Positions 63,076 to 64,000 of a stretch of DNA of 64,000 nucleotides are shown piece after piece. Source of the DNA: Myxococcus virescens (lineage in GTDB: Bacteria > Myxococcota > Myxococcia > Myxococcales > Myxococcaceae); contig NZ_FNAJ01000002.1 of assembly GCF_900101905.1 (NCBI RefSeq), positions 744,001 to 808,000 on the forward strand, read 5' to 3'. Numbering within the stretch: position 1 is the stretch's first letter; each line of letters starts with the position of its first letter. The notes beneath the pieces were generated by a model that was not told the origin of the DNA, made no database searches, and worked only from the letters and a program-made list of their open reading frames with translations. The position numbers and the translations under genes are program-made.

Positions 63076-64000
63076 TCATTGCGTGGGGAAGCGCGGCTCG
63101 TAGAACTCCTTGGAGTCCCACTTGACGTCGTGGAACTCCGCCTCGCCCGCCTTGGTCTTCGCGACGCAGCGGACGATGTGGTCCTTCGTGAACAGGCAGG
63201 GCTCGGCGTGGGGGTGGCCCGTCGCCGCGGTCTGGAACGCGCGGTGGATGAATTGGGGCTCGAGCTTGCTCAGGGCCAGGATGCGGTAGAACTCCTGGCT
63301 GAAGGGCAGGGCCTGGGAGGTCTGGTAGCGGCTGCGGAACGCGATGACATAGGGCGTTCCATGGTTGATGAAGAGCCGGGCGAAGTGATGCTCCCAGCCA
63401 ATCAGGCACGAGCTGAAGAAGGCGAGCAGCCGGGGCGGCTTCTTGCCGCGCTTGAAGGCCTGCTCGATGGCCTCGTAGGTGAACTCGACGTCGCGGCTGC
63501 TGTCGTTGTCGTCCACGGTCCACTGGATGACGCTTCTCAGCGTGTGGTCGGGGCTCAAGAGGCTCCAGCCCAGCTTCGGCATGATGAGTGACTCCTTCGC
63601 CCACTGGGTGAGCGCGACCGGGTCGAAGCCGGTCTCCACGCAGAGCTCCTCCTCCCGGGTCGCCAGACTCTCCACCTTGGACCGGTCGTTCCTGCACCAC
63701 GTCGGGTAGCGGGGATAGGCCATGTCCATGGACGCGAGGCGCACGGCGTGCTTCGAGCAGCGCACGTTCCCGTGGGTGACGTGGTGGTAGATGTCGCAGT
63801 CGCCGAGCTGGTTCACCCAGGTGTCGAAGTTCGCGTCCCGGTCGAAGAAGCGCTCACGGAACGGACCCCGCGAGGCCAGGGCGAAGGCGTTGCGCACGTG
63901 CCCCATCTCGACGTTCCACTGCAGCTCGGGGTCCGCGCGGTCGTAATAGAAGAGGGTGCTGAGCTGGTCGACCGGCGCGGGCGGGTCGAGCGCCAGGATG
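63076..64000 (-). CDS. CHAT-like (caspase-fold) protein, 5' end outside the window
   Basis: The frame stays open to the right edge (31 codons before the internal ATG at 63906, with gene-like residues such as FYYDRADPELQWNVE), so this is the C-terminal 307 residues of a longer protein. It resembles a CHAT domain: DIYHHVTHGN fits the DxxHxxxHG strand carrying the catalytic His, and LLAFFSSCLIG fits the strand ending in the catalytic Cys, followed by GTPYVIAFRSRY and FSQEFYRIL as in the rest of the fold. About 115 residues separate His and Cys, longer than usual. Protease activity is an inference. Confidence 0.6.
   Translation of the reverse strand, partial: ILALDPPAPVDQLSTLFYYDRADPELQWNVEMGHVRNAFALASRGPFRERFFDRDANFDTWVNQLGDCDIYHHVTHGNVRCSKHAVRLASMDMAYPRYPTWCRNDRSKVESLATREEELCVETGFDPVALTQWAKESLIMPKLGWSLLSPDHTLRSVIQWTVDDNDSSRDVEFTYEAIEQAFKRGKKPPRLLAFFSSCLIGWEHHFARLFINHGTPYVIAFRSRYQTSQALPFSQEFYRILALSKLEPQFIHRAFQTAATGHPHAEPCLFTKDHIVRCVAKTKAGEAEFHDVKWDSKEFYEPRFPTQ

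Overview
The window is chromosomal DNA from a myxobacterium, most likely family Myxococcaceae (Myxococcus or a close relative). This is an inference from gene content. The DNA is GC-rich throughout with G or C at most third codon positions. It carries many lipoproteins with Asp/Pro/Gly linkers, a giant TPR protein, a DUF1800/DUF1501 pair, a LanM lanthipeptide locus, MopE-type and RCC1-type surface lipoproteins and a DUF4255 protein. I see no tRNA, rRNA, IS element, integrase or CRISPR array.

Layout. 1-11.2 kb (+): the 3' part of a TPR giant, a lipoprotein, queC, a VanX-type dipeptidase, then a three-gene operon (a YfbK-like protein that has lost its VWA domain, a histidine kinase and an OmpR-type regulator). 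11.2-14.0 kb (-): a lipoprotein peptidylarginine deiminase with a translationally coupled HEAT-like partner. 14.2-15.7 kb (+): DUF1800. 15.8-28.2 kb (-): a tightly packed 14-gene operon. It encodes an ACP, two dehydratases, two SDR reductases, two ketosynthase/chain-length-factor-like pairs and a metallo-beta-lactamase-fold hydrolase, followed by a Lol/MacB-type ABC transporter, a LolA-like periplasmic protein and an outer-membrane barrel. In each of the KS, KR and DH activities an intact enzyme is accompanied by a homologue that has lost its catalytic residues. This operon is the best candidate for an undescribed system: a polyene-type acyl product that is synthesised and then exported to the outer membrane.

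28.3-30.26 kb: a lipoprotein, a hotdog thioesterase and about 0.86 kb of decayed DNA that still holds a promoter plus a complete-looking cobalamin riboswitch with no intact gene behind it. 30.26 kb (+): DUF1501, the usual neighbour of DUF1800. The whole 14.5 kb block lies exactly between these two, as if inserted into a DUF1800-DUF1501 operon. 31.6-35.1 kb (-): a mersacidin-like lanthipeptide precursor and its LanM synthetase. 35.4-39.0 kb (+): a hydrolase, then mtnP-mtnA-class II aldolase, a methylthioadenosine salvage set of the DHAP-shunt type.

39-53 kb: a membrane metallophosphoesterase, an FHA protein, a VolA-like lipase, an acyl-CoA ligase, phosphofructokinase, an amidase with its catalytic Lys replaced by Gln, NagB, a lytic transglycosylase, a TetR regulator with a visible operator facing a di-iron hydroxylase, two envelope proteins and an M28 peptidase. 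53.3-55.8 kb (+): an orphan DUF4255 operon with a repeat protein and a Cys-rich membrane protein. 55.8-60.2 kb (-): RCC1-like and MopE-like lipoproteins plus small proteins. 60.3-64 kb: a D-2-hydroxyglutarate dehydrogenase-type flavoprotein convergent with serA, then the C-terminal part of a CHAT-like (caspase-fold) protein that runs off the right edge.
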